Both the position numbers and the translations under genes were made by a program. 43,513 nucleotides of DNA from Nitrospirota bacterium. Its GTDB lineage: Bacteria; Nitrospirota; JACRHJ01. The notes beneath the pieces were generated by a model that was not told the origin of the DNA, made no database searches, and worked only from the letters and a program-made list of their open reading frames with translations. Below are positions 15,537-24,489 of the stretch, piece after piece. Within the stretch, counting starts at the first letter, position 1. Every line of letters begins with the position of its first letter. The DNA lies in NCBI GenBank assembly GCA_016212105.1, contig JACRHJ010000023.1, forward strand, positions 1 to 43,513, in the 5' to 3' direction.

Positions 15537-16205
15537 CTACCAGTGCAGGTTGAACTTGCCCGTCTTCAATACCTCGCCCGCGAACGCGCCGGAGTGGCAC
15601 TGGTTGCAGACCTTCAGCATCAGCTCCGGGTTTTTAAGCGTCAGGCTCACGTTGTGCTCGCCGTCCGGCATGTGGCAGGTCACGCATGTCGCGGACATCC
15701 CCGGCCCGAGCACCCTGTACACCGCGCCCATCTTCGAGTTCCTGTATCCCTGGACGTGCTTTGACTCCAGGTGGCAAGTCATGCAGATGAGCGGGTCCTG
15801 CGCGACCTCCAGCGAGAACGTGTGTCTCGGGTGGCAGGAGCTGCACTTGACCAGCCCCGCGTGCTTACCCGCGAGCGTCTGCTTGACGTTTATCGGGTGG
15901 CACGGCGCGCATTTCTCCGGGCCGGGCAGAGGCGTGAACTCGCCGGAGTCGAAGCCCTTGTCGTGGTTGCCGTGGCAGGAGTCGCACTTGACGCCGCCCC
16001 TCGCGTGCTTGCTCTCGGACCACGTCATGGCGATCCAGGGCGTTATCTCCTTCTTGCCGTGGCACTGGTAGCACGAGAACTCGGTGTCCACCCCTATAGG
16101 CGAGGCCGGGATCTCCTCCGCCGTGGCCGCGCCCGCGAGCCCGAACGTGAATATTATCGCCGCCGCGATGGTTGCCGTCGCACGCCTGATTTCTCTGACC
16201 GCCAT
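15537..16205 (-). CDS. heptaheme c-type cytochrome
   Basis: A 222-aa exported protein. The signal peptide covers about 1-29 (hydrophobic core IAAAIIFTFGLAGAATA). Seven CxxCH heme sites start at Cys45, 74, 99, 121, 141, 174 and 200, so heme density is high for the size. The spacing recalls NapC/NrfH-partner or hydroxylamine-oxidoreductase-like multiheme proteins, but no catalytic Tyr cross-link motif can be assigned. It probably carries electrons in the periplasm. GGAGG precedes ATG 16205 and it has its own promoter. Confidence 0.88.
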   Translation of the reverse strand: MAVREIRRATATIAAAIIFTFGLAGAATAEEIPASPIGVDTEFSCYQCHGKKEITPWIAMTWSESKHARGGVKCDSCHGNHDKGFDSGEFTPLPGPEKCAPCHPINVKQTLAGKHAGLVKCSSCHPRHTFSLEVAQDPLICMTCHLESKHVQGYRNSKMGAVYRVLGPGMSATCVTCHMPDGEHNVSLTLKNPELMLKVCNQCHSGAFAGEVLKTGKFNLHW

Positions 16206-16260
16206 GACCTGGCCTCCGTGTATATGTTATGTTATTGGAATGTGGAGATGATTAGTTATA

Positions 16261-16289
16261 AATGTAGCAGATGGGTCGGGAACTGTAAA
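16261..16289 (-). promoter_or_regulatory. sigma-70 promoter of the cytochrome gene
   Basis: TTTACA (16284-16289) and TACATT (16261-16266) on the minus strand, 17 bp apart, about 55 bp before the cytochrome start. Confidence 0.55.
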
Positions 16290-16367
16290 GGAATTATGGG
16301 GATGATCGATTGATTTGAGGGAAACGTGGATGTGTATAAGTTAAATCACTTGAAACGAAACGATATC

Positions 16368-16461
16368 CTCAGCACACCCCGCAGATCCTGCACTTCCCCA
16401 CCCTGCAAGACGGAGTGTGCTTCGCGTCGCGCGAGCGTTCGCGCTCGCTCCACAGGTAGCC
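16368..16461 (-). repeat. 94-bp direct repeat, left copy (detached 3' end of radical SAM gene)
   Basis: Identical except for one base to 17152-17245, which is the 3' end of the radical SAM gene. Here it is a detached copy encoding only the last 30 residues and the stop. The single difference (A/C at the Thr codon) is synonymous. The two copies enclose the DUF4258/YgiT pair. Confidence 0.9.
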
Positions 16462-16482
16462 AGTTGTGAACCATGCAACGAG

Positions 16483-16509
16483 AAGGCCCCGTCCGGTGGA
16501 CGGGGCCTT
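16483..16509. terminator. hairpin after the toxin-antitoxin pair
   Basis: A perfect 12-bp inverted repeat (AAGGCCCCGTCC, loop GGT, GGACGGGGCCTT). It lies 27 bp after the YgiT-type gene. T runs are short, so termination is likely but not certain. Confidence 0.55.
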
Positions 16510-16535
16510 AATTAGTATGTCTATATAACAACTGT

Positions 16536-16796
16536 TCACGCCGCGACCGTCTCACCGAACGGCACGACCGGCACGTTGATCTTCTCGTACTTGGACTCGT
16601 GCTGTGCCGCGTCCTTGGCGAGAGCCTTCATCTTCTCGGAGACATCCGGGCGGAAATACTTCTCGCCGCAGCCCTCGCATACCAGCGCGGGTACGCCCTT
16701 GAGCAGCACGAGCCGCTCCCCCCACCAGAAGTCGAAGTCAACCAGCGTTTCCTTCAGGTGTCCGCCGTGGCAGTAGATGCATTCCTTCATATTCAA
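16536..16796 (-). CDS. YgiT-type zinc-finger antitoxin
   Basis: An 86-aa protein with the MqsA/YgiT zinc-finger pattern: CIYCHGG near residue 6 and CEGCGE near residue 40, separated by the typical VLLKGVPALVCEGCG run. The helix-turn-helix domain of full-length MqsA is absent, leaving a short helical tail. Its ATG overlaps the stop of the upstream DUF4258 gene by four bases, the usual type II toxin-antitoxin coupling. Confidence 0.8.
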   Translation of the reverse strand: MNMKECIYCHGGHLKETLVDFDFWWGERLVLLKGVPALVCEGCGEKYFRPDVSEKMKALAKDAAQHESKYEKINVPVVPFGETVAA

Positions 16797-17101
16797 CTCC
16801 CGCCCCGTTCTCCGGGGCTAATCCATTTCGGCGGGGCCGGGACGTAAGCGGTGATTATAACCGGCTCGTCATACGCCAGCCCAACCACGACATGCAGCGG
16901 CCTGCCGTCCAGGGTCTTGCCGCCGACGAGGATGCTCATCCCCCTCTTGTCGAGAGGGTATGTCTCCAGGACCTCTCCGTCGAATATCGCGGAACGGATG
17001 TCAGCGTCCTCGACCTTGTCCTTCGCGCTTTCGATAAAAGCGTGCTGGGATACCAGATACTCGCCTTTTCTTATTCTTTCCCGTGCATCGTCGAGTGTCA
17101 T
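16793..17101 (-). CDS. DUF4258 family putative toxin
   Basis: A 102-aa protein of the DUF4258 family: a GEYLVSQHAFIESAKDK start with the characteristic His, a GMSILVGGKTLDGRPLHVVVG core and an IITAYVPAPPKW end. DUF4258 proteins resemble RelE/MqsR-fold mRNA interferases and are often paired with YgiT-type zinc fingers, as here. There is no ribosome site upstream; the -10 hexamer ends six bases before the ATG, so the transcript is probably leaderless. Confidence 0.8.
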   Translation of the reverse strand: MTLDDARERIRKGEYLVSQHAFIESAKDKVEDADIRSAIFDGEVLETYPLDKRGMSILVGGKTLDGRPLHVVVGLAYDEPVIITAYVPAPPKWISPGERGGS

Positions 17102-17107
17102 ATTGAT

Positions 17108-17137
17108 TATCTAATAATACATCGCACACAAAGTCAA
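17108..17137 (-). promoter_or_regulatory. promoter of the toxin-antitoxin pair
   Basis: TTGACT (17132-17137) and TAGATA (17108-17113) on the minus strand, 18 bp apart. The expected start point falls on the A of the DUF4258 ATG. Confidence 0.55.
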
Positions 17138-17151
17138 GCAAAAAGGACGGT

Positions 17152-17245
17152 CTCAGCACACCCCGCAGATCCTGCACTTCCCCACCCTGCAAGACGGCGT
17201 GTGCTTCGCGTCGCGCGAGCGTTCGCGCTCGCTCCACAGGTAGCC
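17152..17245 (-). repeat. 94-bp direct repeat, right copy (in radical SAM gene)
   Basis: The resident copy of the repeat described at 16368-16461. It spans the last 30 codons, the stop and one further base of the radical SAM gene. Confidence 0.9.
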
Positions 17246-18880
17246 CTTCATAATCCCGGTATCGATGAAGTCCCACGGGAACAGCTCGAGTTCGCCGCGC
17301 TCGCGCCCGGCGTAGAAGGCCATGTCGAGGCCGGCGTCCCGGAAGGCCTTCTTCCAGTCGCCGCCGGAGTCCGCCGCCGCGAGTATGACGTCAGCAAGCC
17401 GCCGGTCGCCGCGCGAAAGGGTGTCCTGGAGCCAGGCCGACCTCGGCGAGTCGTGGATGACGTTCACGTTCGGCACACCCTTGAGCGATTTCTTTATGTG
17501 TGCAAGCTTTGCGTTCAGCGATTTCTCCGATTCCATCGGCTCCCACTGGAACGGTGTCCAGGGCTTTGGTATGAAGCAGTTGACGCTGAGGGTAAGCTGG
17601 CCCAGCCGCCCGAGCTTCCTGGCCTCGGCAAGCTGCACGTCGCGCGCCTTCTTCGCGAGGTCTATGATCGCCTCCACGTCCTCGTCGGTCTCGGTCGGAA
17701 GCCCCACCATGAAATACAGTCGGACGTTCAGTATCCCGCCGGAGATGAGCATCCTGACGGCGTTCAGTATCTGCTCCTCGGAGATGTTCTTGTTTATGAC
17801 GCCGCGCATCCGCTCCGAGCCCGCCTCGGGGGCGATGGCGACCGTCCGGTTGCCCTTTGCGAGTAGCGCGACCGCATCCGGAGTCAGCGAGTCCGCGCGC
17901 ATGGAGGACGCGGAGAAGTCTATGCCGGCCTCCCTGAAGGCCTCTGCAAGCTCGGCAATGTCCGGGTAGTCCGAGACGGCCGAGCCTACCAGGCCGACCT
18001 TTTCGGTCAGCGTCCTGCCGAGGGCGATGTCGGCCTTGACCGACTCGACGCCGCGGTTACGCGGCGGGCGGTAAATGTACCCGGCCATGCAGAACCGGCA
18101 GTGCCGTCCGCACCCGCGCGCAAGCTCTGTCATGAACATGTTGGAGAACTCGGTGTCCGGCGTGAGGATGACGGAGTGGGTAGGGTGCCTGTCGAGTTCG
18201 GCTACCTGTCGCCTTACGATGCGCTCCGGCGCGCCGGGCACAGGCGTGAACGACGCGAGCGTGCCGTCCTCGTTATAGGACGGCGTGTAAAGAGAAGGCA
18301 CGTATACGCCGGGTATCCGAGAAAGTTTTTTTAGGAGGTCAGCGCGGGAGAGGTTTAGCTTGTCCGCCTCGTAGGAGTCGAGGAACTCGCCGAGCACGTC
18401 CTCGGCTTCGCCGACTATCACGGCGTCGAAGAACGGGGCGATGGGCTCGGGGTTGAAGAAGGCGGCTATGCCGCCCATGATGACGAGTGGGAAGCCTTCA
18501 CCCCGGCTCCCGGCATAAGGGGGTATGCCTGAGAGCCGGAGCATTTCGGCCACGTTGACGTAATCGTTTTCGAACGATACCGAGAACGCGAGTATCTCGA
18601 ATTCCCTTGCCGGGGTCTGCGATTCCATCGCAGTCAGGGGCGTCCCGGGCCGGGAGAAATACTCGATGTCGATGTCGTCCGGCAGGAATACACGCTCCGC
18701 CAGGGCGTCCGGGCGTGCGTTGATAATCCTGTATACCGCCTGGAACCCGAGGTTCGACATACCGACGTAGTACGTGTTCGGGTATGCGAGCGCGACGGTC
18801 GTGCGGCCTCCACGGGGCTTTGTTATAGCCCCGGTCTCGGCCGACAGCCTTTCGCGCGCCCGTGCCGCCGGTCCTTTCAG
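17153..18880 (-). CDS. B12-binding/radical SAM protein (TIGR03960-like)
   Basis: About 575 aa. An N-terminal cobalamin-binding-like domain is followed by a radical SAM core with CGRHCRFC (a CxxxCxxC cluster ligand set) in the segment TELARGCGRHCRFCMAGY, and a Cys-rich end (CRVGKCRICGVC) that could hold a second iron-sulfur site. Proteins of this type often neighbour a DUF2344 partner, absent here. The first in-frame ATG (18760) starts inside the conserved VALAYPNTYYVGMSNLGFQ block, so the true start must be upstream. No ATG, GTG or TTG exists in the open stretch up to 18916; CTG 18880 (after AGAGG) or ATC 18904 (after AGGA) are candidates. It follows ftsZ and is probably the last dcw-operon gene. 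Confidence 0.75.
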   Translation of the reverse strand: MKGPAARARERLSAETGAITKPRGGRTTVALAYPNTYYVGMSNLGFQAVYRIINARPDALAERVFLPDDIDIEYFSRPGTPLTAMESQTPAREFEILAFSVSFENDYVNVAEMLRLSGIPPYAGSRGEGFPLVIMGGIAAFFNPEPIAPFFDAVIVGEAEDVLGEFLDSYEADKLNLSRADLLKKLSRIPGVYVPSLYTPSYNEDGTLASFTPVPGAPERIVRRQVAELDRHPTHSVILTPDTEFSNMFMTELARGCGRHCRFCMAGYIYRPPRNRGVESVKADIALGRTLTEKVGLVGSAVSDYPDIAELAEAFREAGIDFSASSMRADSLTPDAVALLAKGNRTVAIAPEAGSERMRGVINKNISEEQILNAVRMLISGGILNVRLYFMVGLPTETDEDVEAIIDLAKKARDVQLAEARKLGRLGQLTLSVNCFIPKPWTPFQWEPMESEKSLNAKLAHIKKSLKGVPNVNVIHDSPRSAWLQDTLSRGDRRLADVILAAADSGGDWKKAFRDAGLDMAFYAGRERGELELFPWDFIDTGIMKGYLWSERERSRDAKHTPSCRVGKCRICGVC

Positions 18881-18925
18881 CGGGTTCCTCTGTTGCTTGC
18901 CGATCGTTGTCCTGCCTTAACTGTT

Positions 18926-18966
18926 AAAGTTTTTTTGGCCGCCTTTTTTACTAAAAAAGGCGGGGT
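18926..18966. repeat. GC palindrome in the dcw cluster, copy 1
   Basis: CCGCCTTTTTT and AAAAAAGGCGG around a 3-base loop, preceded by AAAGTTTTTTTGG. Similar elements lie at 23399-23434 and 34150-34185, each with a GTTTTCGGG-like flank. No T run follows the stem in the transcribed direction, so it is not a classical terminator. Confidence 0.75.
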
Positions 18967-18979
18967 GCTGCCTTTGCCT

Positions 18980-20311
18980 TTAGTCCGCCTGACGCCTGAG
19001 GAACGTCGGCACGTCCAGCTCGTCGTCGTCGATGCCGAGCCCTTCGTTCCTGTAGTCGAGGCCTGCCGCCTTCCTCATGAACGCGGGCTGCTCGGACTTG
19101 TCGAAGAACCTCGAGAGGTTCGAGCGCTTTCCGAGAATGGTCTCCGGGCCGATGTTAAGCTCGGTGACCTCGGTGTCCTGTCCGACCGCCCTCTGGTATG
19201 ACGGGGCGACGGGCGCGGCATGGCCGGCGTGTCCGGAGTGCCCGGCGTGGACCGCGTGGCCGGAGAGTGGCGCGGGCGCCGCGTGCACGGCCGGCGAGAT
19301 CGGGAGCGGCCTCGGCTTGTCCCTTTCCTCCAGCCTGAGGGTCTGGGACACGGCCGGGCGGTCGAAGCCGGTGGCGATGACGGTGACGTACACCTCGTCG
19401 TCGAGGTCCTCGTTTATGACCGAGCCGAAGATGATGTTGGCCTCCGGGTCGGCCGCTTCCTGTATTATGCTGGACGCCTCGATGACCTCGGTCATGGAAA
19501 GGTCCGAGCCGCCGGTGATGTTGATGAGGACGCCGCGCGCGCCGTCGATGGAGCCCTCTTCGAGGAGCGGGCTGGATATGGCCTTCTGCGCGGCCTCGAT
19601 TGCGCGACCCTCGCCGCGCGCCTTGCCGGTGCCCATCACCGCCCTGCCCATCGAGGACATGACGGTCTTGACGTCGGCGAAGTCGAGGTTTATGTAGCCT
19701 TCCATCATGATGACGTCGGATATGCCCTGCACCGCCTGGCGCAGGACGTCGTCCACGATGGTGAACGCCTCCTTGAACGGCGTGCGCTTGTCTATGACGC
19801 CGAGGAGCCTCTGGTTCGGGATGGTGATGATGGTATCGACGTTCTTCTTGAGTTCCTCGATGCCCTCGTCCGCCTGGCGCATCCTCTGCTTGCCCTCGAA
19901 GACGAACGGCTTGGTCACGACCGCGACCGTCAGCGCGCCCATGTCGCGTGCGATGCCCGCGATTACCGGTGCCGCGCCGGTGCCGGTCCCGCCTCCCATG
20001 CCGCAGGTGACGAATACCATGTCCGCGCCCGCGAGCGACTCGCGGATGTTGTCCATGTCCTCCTGCGCCGCGTCCCTTCCGACGGCCGGCTTCGCCCCCG
20101 CGCCGAGGCCGCGGGTGAGCTGCGTGCCGAGCTGCACCCTGTGCGACGCGAGAGAGTTCTCCAGCGCCTGCAGGTCGGTGTTGGCCGCTATGAACTCCAC
20201 GCCCTCGACCCCGGCCGAGATCATGGTGTTTATCGCGTTCCCGCCGCCTCCGCCGACACCGATAACCTTGATGTTAGCGTTCTTCAATCTGTCTTCGCCA
20301 AACTCAAGCAT
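18980..20311 (-). CDS. ftsZ: cell division protein FtsZ
   Basis: The tubulin-like GTPase that forms the division ring. All hallmarks are present in 443 aa: [15 protein letters not shown] (residues 16-30), the GTP signature [13 protein letters not shown] (about 106-118), the catalytic T7 loop [11 protein letters not shown] (about 207-217) and the C-terminal peptide DVPTFLRRQ that binds FtsA. The linker (about 330-385) is unusual, with many His, Ala and Gly ([18 protein letters not shown]). ATG 20311 follows AAAGGGGGCG. The gene is 64 bp after ftsA. Confidence 0.97.
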   Translation of the reverse strand: MLEFGEDRLKNANIKVIGVGGGGGNAINTMISAGVEGVEFIAANTDLQALENSLASHRVQLGTQLTRGLGAGAKPAVGRDAAQEDMDNIRESLAGADMVFVTCGMGGGTGTGAAPVIAGIARDMGALTVAVVTKPFVFEGKQRMRQADEGIEELKKNVDTIITIPNQRLLGVIDKRTPFKEAFTIVDDVLRQAVQGISDVIMMEGYINLDFADVKTVMSSMGRAVMGTGKARGEGRAIEAAQKAISSPLLEEGSIDGARGVLINITGGSDLSMTEVIEASSIIQEAADPEANIIFGSVINEDLDDEVYVTVIATGFDRPAVSQTLRLEERDKPRPLPISPAVHAAPAPLSGHAVHAGHSGHAGHAAPVAPSYQRAVGQDTEVTELNIGPETILGKRSNLSRFFDKSEQPAFMRKAAGLDYRNEGLGIDDDELDVPTFLRRQAD

Positions 20312-20375
20312 CAACGCCCCCTTTCGTGATTGCGCTCCGGATTCGTGACCGCCCCCGGCCACGGAAAGCCGGAAG

Positions 20376-21608
20376 TTAAAAGAAACCTTCCATCCATTCC
20401 TTCATCCTGCCGAATACCTTCTCGAACATGTTGCCGCCGCTCAGGCGTCTCACCTTGCCGGTACCCATCTGGTGCGCCCCGAAGAGCACGAGGCCCACTC
20501 CGGTCGCGTACATCGGGGAGTTGACCACGTCGACCAGCCCGCCGATGTTCATGGGGAGGCCGCGCCTCGCGGGTATCTCCATTATGCGCTCCGCCGCCTC
20601 GGGTATGCCGTCCATTATGGCCGAGCCGCCGGTGATTACCACGCCCGAGGCTATCCTGTCCTCGAACGACGTCTTCCGTATCTCCTTCATCACCAGGCCG
20701 AATATCTCCTCTATCCGGGGCTCTATAATCTCTGAGAGCACCTGGCGGGAGAGCACCCTCGGCGGCCTGCCGCCGACGGATGCCACCTCTATGGTCTCGT
20801 CGTCCCGGACGAGAGAGGTAAGCGCGCAGCCGTACCGCTTCTTCGTCTTCTCCGCCTCGGCGGCCGGGGTCCTGAGTCCGACCGCTATGTCGTTCGTCAG
20901 GTGGTTCCCGCCAATGGCGAGTACGCCGGTGTGCCAGACGCCGCCTTCGAGGAGTATGGCGATGTCGGTCGTGCCTCCGCCGATGTCCACCATGGCGACG
21001 CCCAGCTCCTTCTCGTCCGGGGAGAGGACTGCGTAGCTGGACGCGAGCGGTTCGAGCACTATGTCGAGGACGTCGAGGCCCGCGCGGTTGCAGGACTTGA
21101 CGATGTTCTGGGCCGAGGTTATCGCGCCGGTGACGATGTGGACGTCGGCCTCAAGCCGGACGCCGCTCATGCCGAGCGGCTCCTTGATCCCGTCCTGGCC
21201 GTCTATGGAGTACTCCTGCGGCAGGACGTGGAGGACCTCCCTGTCCATCGGGATGGCGACCGCCTTTGCCGCGTCTATGACCCGCTCGACGTCCGTCCTG
21301 GTTATCTCCCTGTCCTTCACGGCGATGACGCCGCGGGAGTTGAAGCTCTTTATGTGGCCGCCGGCTATGCCCGCGTAGACGGCGGTGATGTTGACGCCCG
21401 CCATCAGCTCGGCCTCCTCGACCGCCTTCTTTATGGACTCGACGGTGGACTCGATGTTCACCACCACGCCCTTCCGGAGGCCGTTCGACGGGTGGCTGCC
21501 GATACCGATTATGTCCACCCGTCCGCCTTCCTTGACCTCGCCCACGATGGCGCAGATCTTGGTCGTGCCGATGTCGAGGCCGACTACCACGTTGTCCTGC
21601 TTGCTCAA
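20376..21608 (-). CDS. ftsA: cell division protein FtsA
   Basis: An actin-like ATPase that tethers FtsZ to the membrane. The 410-aa sequence has the phosphate-1 motif ([16 protein letters not shown]), phosphate-2 ([16 protein letters not shown]) and adenosine motif ([14 protein letters not shown]), and ends in an amphipathic-helix-like [14 protein letters not shown] that would bind membrane. The length is normal. It overlaps ftsQ by four bases. Confidence 0.96.
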   Translation of the reverse strand: MSKQDNVVVGLDIGTTKICAIVGEVKEGGRVDIIGIGSHPSNGLRKGVVVNIESTVESIKKAVEEAELMAGVNITAVYAGIAGGHIKSFNSRGVIAVKDREITRTDVERVIDAAKAVAIPMDREVLHVLPQEYSIDGQDGIKEPLGMSGVRLEADVHIVTGAITSAQNIVKSCNRAGLDVLDIVLEPLASSYAVLSPDEKELGVAMVDIGGGTTDIAILLEGGVWHTGVLAIGGNHLTNDIAVGLRTPAAEAEKTKKRYGCALTSLVRDDETIEVASVGGRPPRVLSRQVLSEIIEPRIEEIFGLVMKEIRKTSFEDRIASGVVITGGSAIMDGIPEAAERIMEIPARRGLPMNIGGLVDVVNSPMYATGVGLVLFGAHQMGTGKVRRLSGGNMFEKVFGRMKEWMEGFF

Positions 21609-22438
21609 TCGTCTACCTCCGGAGAAGGAGTAGCCTGAGGTCCCTGCGCGCCGGCGCCCTTCACGACTACCTTGCCGGGGAAGCGCAGGTCAATCAGGAC
21701 GGGGTTCACGCCCCTTTTCTGAATATCTTTCGAGACCTCGGCGAGCCGGCGGAGCTTGTCGCCGTATCCGCCCAGCCCGAGCTTTACCATAGTGCCCTCG
21801 ACGACCATGCAGGGAGAGCCGTCGTTGTCCATGCAGACCCTCGCGCCGGTGAGCCGCTCGGAGGGGTCGTCCTTCATGGAGCCCATAAGCTCCAGAGCGT
21901 GCTTCAGCTCCGCTGCCGAGGCCGTGTCCAGTATCTTCAAGCCTTTCGCCTGAGGGTACTCTATGACCGGCAGGAAATCCCAGTCCGGCGTCTCTACCCT
22001 TGCGAGCGCGAGGCCCTCGCCGTCAATCAGGTAGCGGCCCGCGCCGGTCTCGGCGACAGCCGCCGGGGTGCGCTCCGTCACGTCCACCCTGACGCTGCCC
22101 GGAAGCTCACGCCTGACGGAGACGTCCTTTATCCAGGGGTGCGCCGAGACCCTGGCCACCATTCCGCTCAGGTCGAGCCCCAGAAGGCTGCCGCCCTCCG
22201 GGTCGCCCATGTACTTCAGGAAGTCCGCCTGCCGCACGTGCCGAAGGCCAGTCACCCTGACGTCCGTGACCGGGAGCAGCGCCGTCCGCCCGGCGTGCAT
22301 GTATGCGGCCTTCGCGGCAAAAGGGACGGCGACGAGGAGCCCCGTAACAGCCAGGAGCGGGACCCACTGTGCGAGCCTCCTCGTCCAGGGGACCTTCCGG
22401 GTCCGCCTGTTTGCCGTCCTCACCGGTTTACCCCTCAT
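21605..22438 (-). CDS. ftsQ: cell division protein FtsQ
   Basis: A 277-aa bitopic protein: a basic cytoplasmic tail (1-26), one membrane helix (about 27-48), a POTRA domain (VTDVRVTGLRHVRQADFLKY to ELPGSVRVDVTER) and a C-terminal beta domain. FtsQ links early and late division proteins. It overlaps ddl by 11 bp and ftsA by 4 bp, so it is translationally coupled. Confidence 0.9.
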   Translation of the reverse strand: MRGKPVRTANRRTRKVPWTRRLAQWVPLLAVTGLLVAVPFAAKAAYMHAGRTALLPVTDVRVTGLRHVRQADFLKYMGDPEGGSLLGLDLSGMVARVSAHPWIKDVSVRRELPGSVRVDVTERTPAAVAETGAGRYLIDGEGLALARVETPDWDFLPVIEYPQAKGLKILDTASAAELKHALELMGSMKDDPSERLTGARVCMDNDGSPCMVVEGTMVKLGLGGYGDKLRRLAEVSKDIQKRGVNPVLIDLRFPGKVVVKGAGAQGPQATPSPEVDD

Positions 22439-23366
22439 GCCTGTTCAGCGCTCCTATAAGCATCGTCTCGACCAGTTCAACGAACTCGACCCCGGCGGCC
22501 TTTGCTGCCTTGGGCAGCAGGCTTGTGCCGGTCAGGCCGGGAATGGTGTTCATCTCCAGCACGTAGGCGTTGCCCTCCGTGTCCAGCCGGAAGTCCACGC
22601 GGGACATGCTGTAGCCCTTCAGGACCCTGAACACGTCGAAGGCCATCGACTGGAGCCGCGCGGCAACCTCCATGTCTATCTCGGCCGGGCATATGTACTT
22701 CGTGTCGTGCGACTTGTACTTGGCCTCGTAGTCGTACACGCCGCCGGGCGCGACTATCTCGACCACCGGGAGCGGCGCGCCGTTGAGTATTCCGACGGTA
22801 AGCTCGCGCCCCTCGATGAACCGCTCGACCAGGACTTCCCTGTCGTGCTCGAAGGCGAGCCTTATCGCGGCGGAAAGGTCTTCCTTCTTGTACACGAAGC
22901 TCATGCCGATGGTAGAGCCGAGCGTTGCGGGCTTCACCACCAGCGGGTAGCCTATCGCTTCGACGAGCGAGGTGGCGTCGTCCGCGTCCGAGGGCGCAAG
23001 CGTGACGAACTCGGCGGTCGGTATGCCCTCGTGGCGGAGCAGCATCTTGGTCACGGACTTGTCCATGGCGAGTGCGGAGCCCATAACGCCTGTGCCGGTG
23101 TACGGCAGTCCCATGATGTCGAGAAGGCCCTGTATCGTCCCGTCCTCGCCGTAGCGTCCGTGTAGCGCGAGGAAGACCACGTCCGGCGCGGCTGCCTTTA
23201 TGGCGTCGATAACGGACGGCCCGTCGAACACGATTGCGAGCACGTCGTAGCCCGCGTCACGGAGCGCGTTCTCGACCGCGCCGCCGGAGGTCATGGAGAC
23301 CTCCTTCTCCGCGGACAGCCCGCCCATTATCACGCCGATACGTTTGTCTTTAAGAACGTCGATCAT
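22428..23366 (-). CDS. ddl: D-alanine--D-alanine ligase
   Basis: An ATP-grasp enzyme of 312 aa that makes the D-Ala-D-Ala dipeptide for MurF. Typical blocks are IGVIMGGLSAEKEVSMTSG, VFLALHGRYGEDGTIQGLLD, YPLVVKPATLGSTIGMS and VLEMNTIPGLTGTSLLPKAA. ATG 23366 starts just before the first strand; a longer upstream frame is made of dispersed repeats. A 202-bp repeat-filled gap separates it from murB although both lie in the dcw operon. Confidence 0.95.
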   Translation of the reverse strand: MIDVLKDKRIGVIMGGLSAEKEVSMTSGGAVENALRDAGYDVLAIVFDGPSVIDAIKAAAPDVVFLALHGRYGEDGTIQGLLDIMGLPYTGTGVMGSALAMDKSVTKMLLRHEGIPTAEFVTLAPSDADDATSLVEAIGYPLVVKPATLGSTIGMSFVYKKEDLSAAIRLAFEHDREVLVERFIEGRELTVGILNGAPLPVVEIVAPGGVYDYEAKYKSHDTKYICPAEIDMEVAARLQSMAFDVFRVLKGYSMSRVDFRLDTEGNAYVLEMNTIPGLTGTSLLPKAAKAAGVEFVELVETMLIGALNRHEG

Positions 23367-23398
23367 GGGATGATTAAACCTCTGTTTCTGGTTAAAGT

Positions 23399-23560
23399 CC
23401 CGCCCTTTTGGAAAAGGGCGGCCCGAAAACTTTTGTGATGAAAAGGCGTACTTAATGTAATGTCTTTCATGTAGGGGCGGGCCTCTGTGCCCGCCCTGCA
23501 TTTGTCCTCGCCCTTTATCCAATCCCCTCTCCTCGCGGGAGAGGGGCTGGGGTGAGGGGT
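23399..23560. repeat. repeat block between murB and ddl
   Basis: Contains GC palindrome copy 2 (CCGCCCTTTT, GG, AAAAGGGCGG, flank CCCGAAAACTTTT; 23399-23434), a GTAGGGGCGGGCCTC..GCCCGCCCT unit (23471-23500) and a CCCCTCTCCTCGCGGGAGAG unit (23522-23560). No gene is seen. The dcw transcript must run through it. Confidence 0.75.
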
Positions 23561-23568
23561 CTCCGCAG

Positions 23569-24489
23569 TTACAACTCCACCCCCACTATCCTGACCTCCG
23601 GCACAAGCTCTATGTTCAGCCTCTCCCGGACGGTATTAACGACTAAATCCATAAGCGCCCTGAAGTCCCTCGCCGTGGCGTTACCGGTATTTACCAGGAA
23701 GTTCGTGTGCGCGGTGCAGACAGCCGCTCCGCCCACTGTCTTCCCCCGGAGCCCCGCCATGTCTATGAGCTTCCAGGCCGAGTAGCCCGGCGGGTTCCGG
23801 AACGTCGAGCCCGCGCTCATGACCTTGATCGGCTGGGTCGCCCGCCTCCTCCTGATGTTGGCCGCGACACGCTCCTTCACCTCTTCCGCGGGCCAGGGTA
23901 TGAGCGCCATAGAGGCCTCCACAACGGTCGAGGCCTCGGGGAGGCCGCCACGCCTGTACGTCATGTTCAGCGCCGAAGCAGGGAGCTTCGTCACCGTGCC
24001 GTCCCCGTCCACCAGCGTCACGGAGGTGAGGACGTCCTTTATCTCGCCCTCGCCAGCGCCCGCGTTCATCGCCACCGCTCCGCCCACCGTGCCGGGTATC
24101 CCGGCAGCGAACTCGATCCCGGACAGCCCGGCGTCCGCGCAGTAGGAGACAAGCTTCGTGAGCGACGCGCCCGCGCCCGCGTGCACCTGTGCGGGGCCGC
24201 CGCCGCTTCGCTCTATGTCCATCCACGAGAGCTTTTTCATGTTCACCGTGAGTCCGGGTATCCCGCCGTCCAGCACCAGGAGGTTCGTCCCCCTGCCGAG
24301 TATGAATACAGCCACGCCCGACTTCCTTGCGGCCGCGAGCAGCCTTGAGAGCTCCTCGACGCCCTCCGGATAGGCCATGACCTCGGCCGGGCCTCCTATC
24401 CTCAGGGACGTGTGGCGCGACATCGGCTCGGACATCCTCGCCTCGCCGGTGAAGCCCGCATCCCTGAGCACGGACTCAGCCGGCGACAT
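23569..24489 (-). CDS. murB: UDP-N-acetylenolpyruvoylglucosamine reductase
   Basis: The FAD enzyme that makes UDP-MurNAc. In 306 aa: [18 protein letters not shown] (FAD domain start), [18 protein letters not shown], a [16 protein letters not shown] block, and [24 protein letters not shown] near the active Ser. The YSAW wording and size fit a type II-like MurB. ATG 24489 overlaps the 3' end of murC by 14 bp. Confidence 0.95.
   Translation of the reverse strand: MSPAESVLRDAGFTGEARMSEPMSRHTSLRIGGPAEVMAYPEGVEELSRLLAAARKSGVAVFILGRGTNLLVLDGGIPGLTVNMKKLSWMDIERSGGGPAQVHAGAGASLTKLVSYCADAGLSGIEFAAGIPGTVGGAVAMNAGAGEGEIKDVLTSVTLVDGDGTVTKLPASALNMTYRRGGLPEASTVVEASMALIPWPAEEVKERVAANIRRRRATQPIKVMSAGSTFRNPPGYSAWKLIDMAGLRGKTVGGAAVCTAHTNFLVNTGNATARDFRALMDLVVNTVRERLNIELVPEVRIVGVEL

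Noticed and set aside
18926-18966. GC palindrome as ftsZ terminator
   Set aside because: In the transcribed direction the stem is followed by CCAAAAAAAC, not by a T run, and the radical SAM gene starts right after it.
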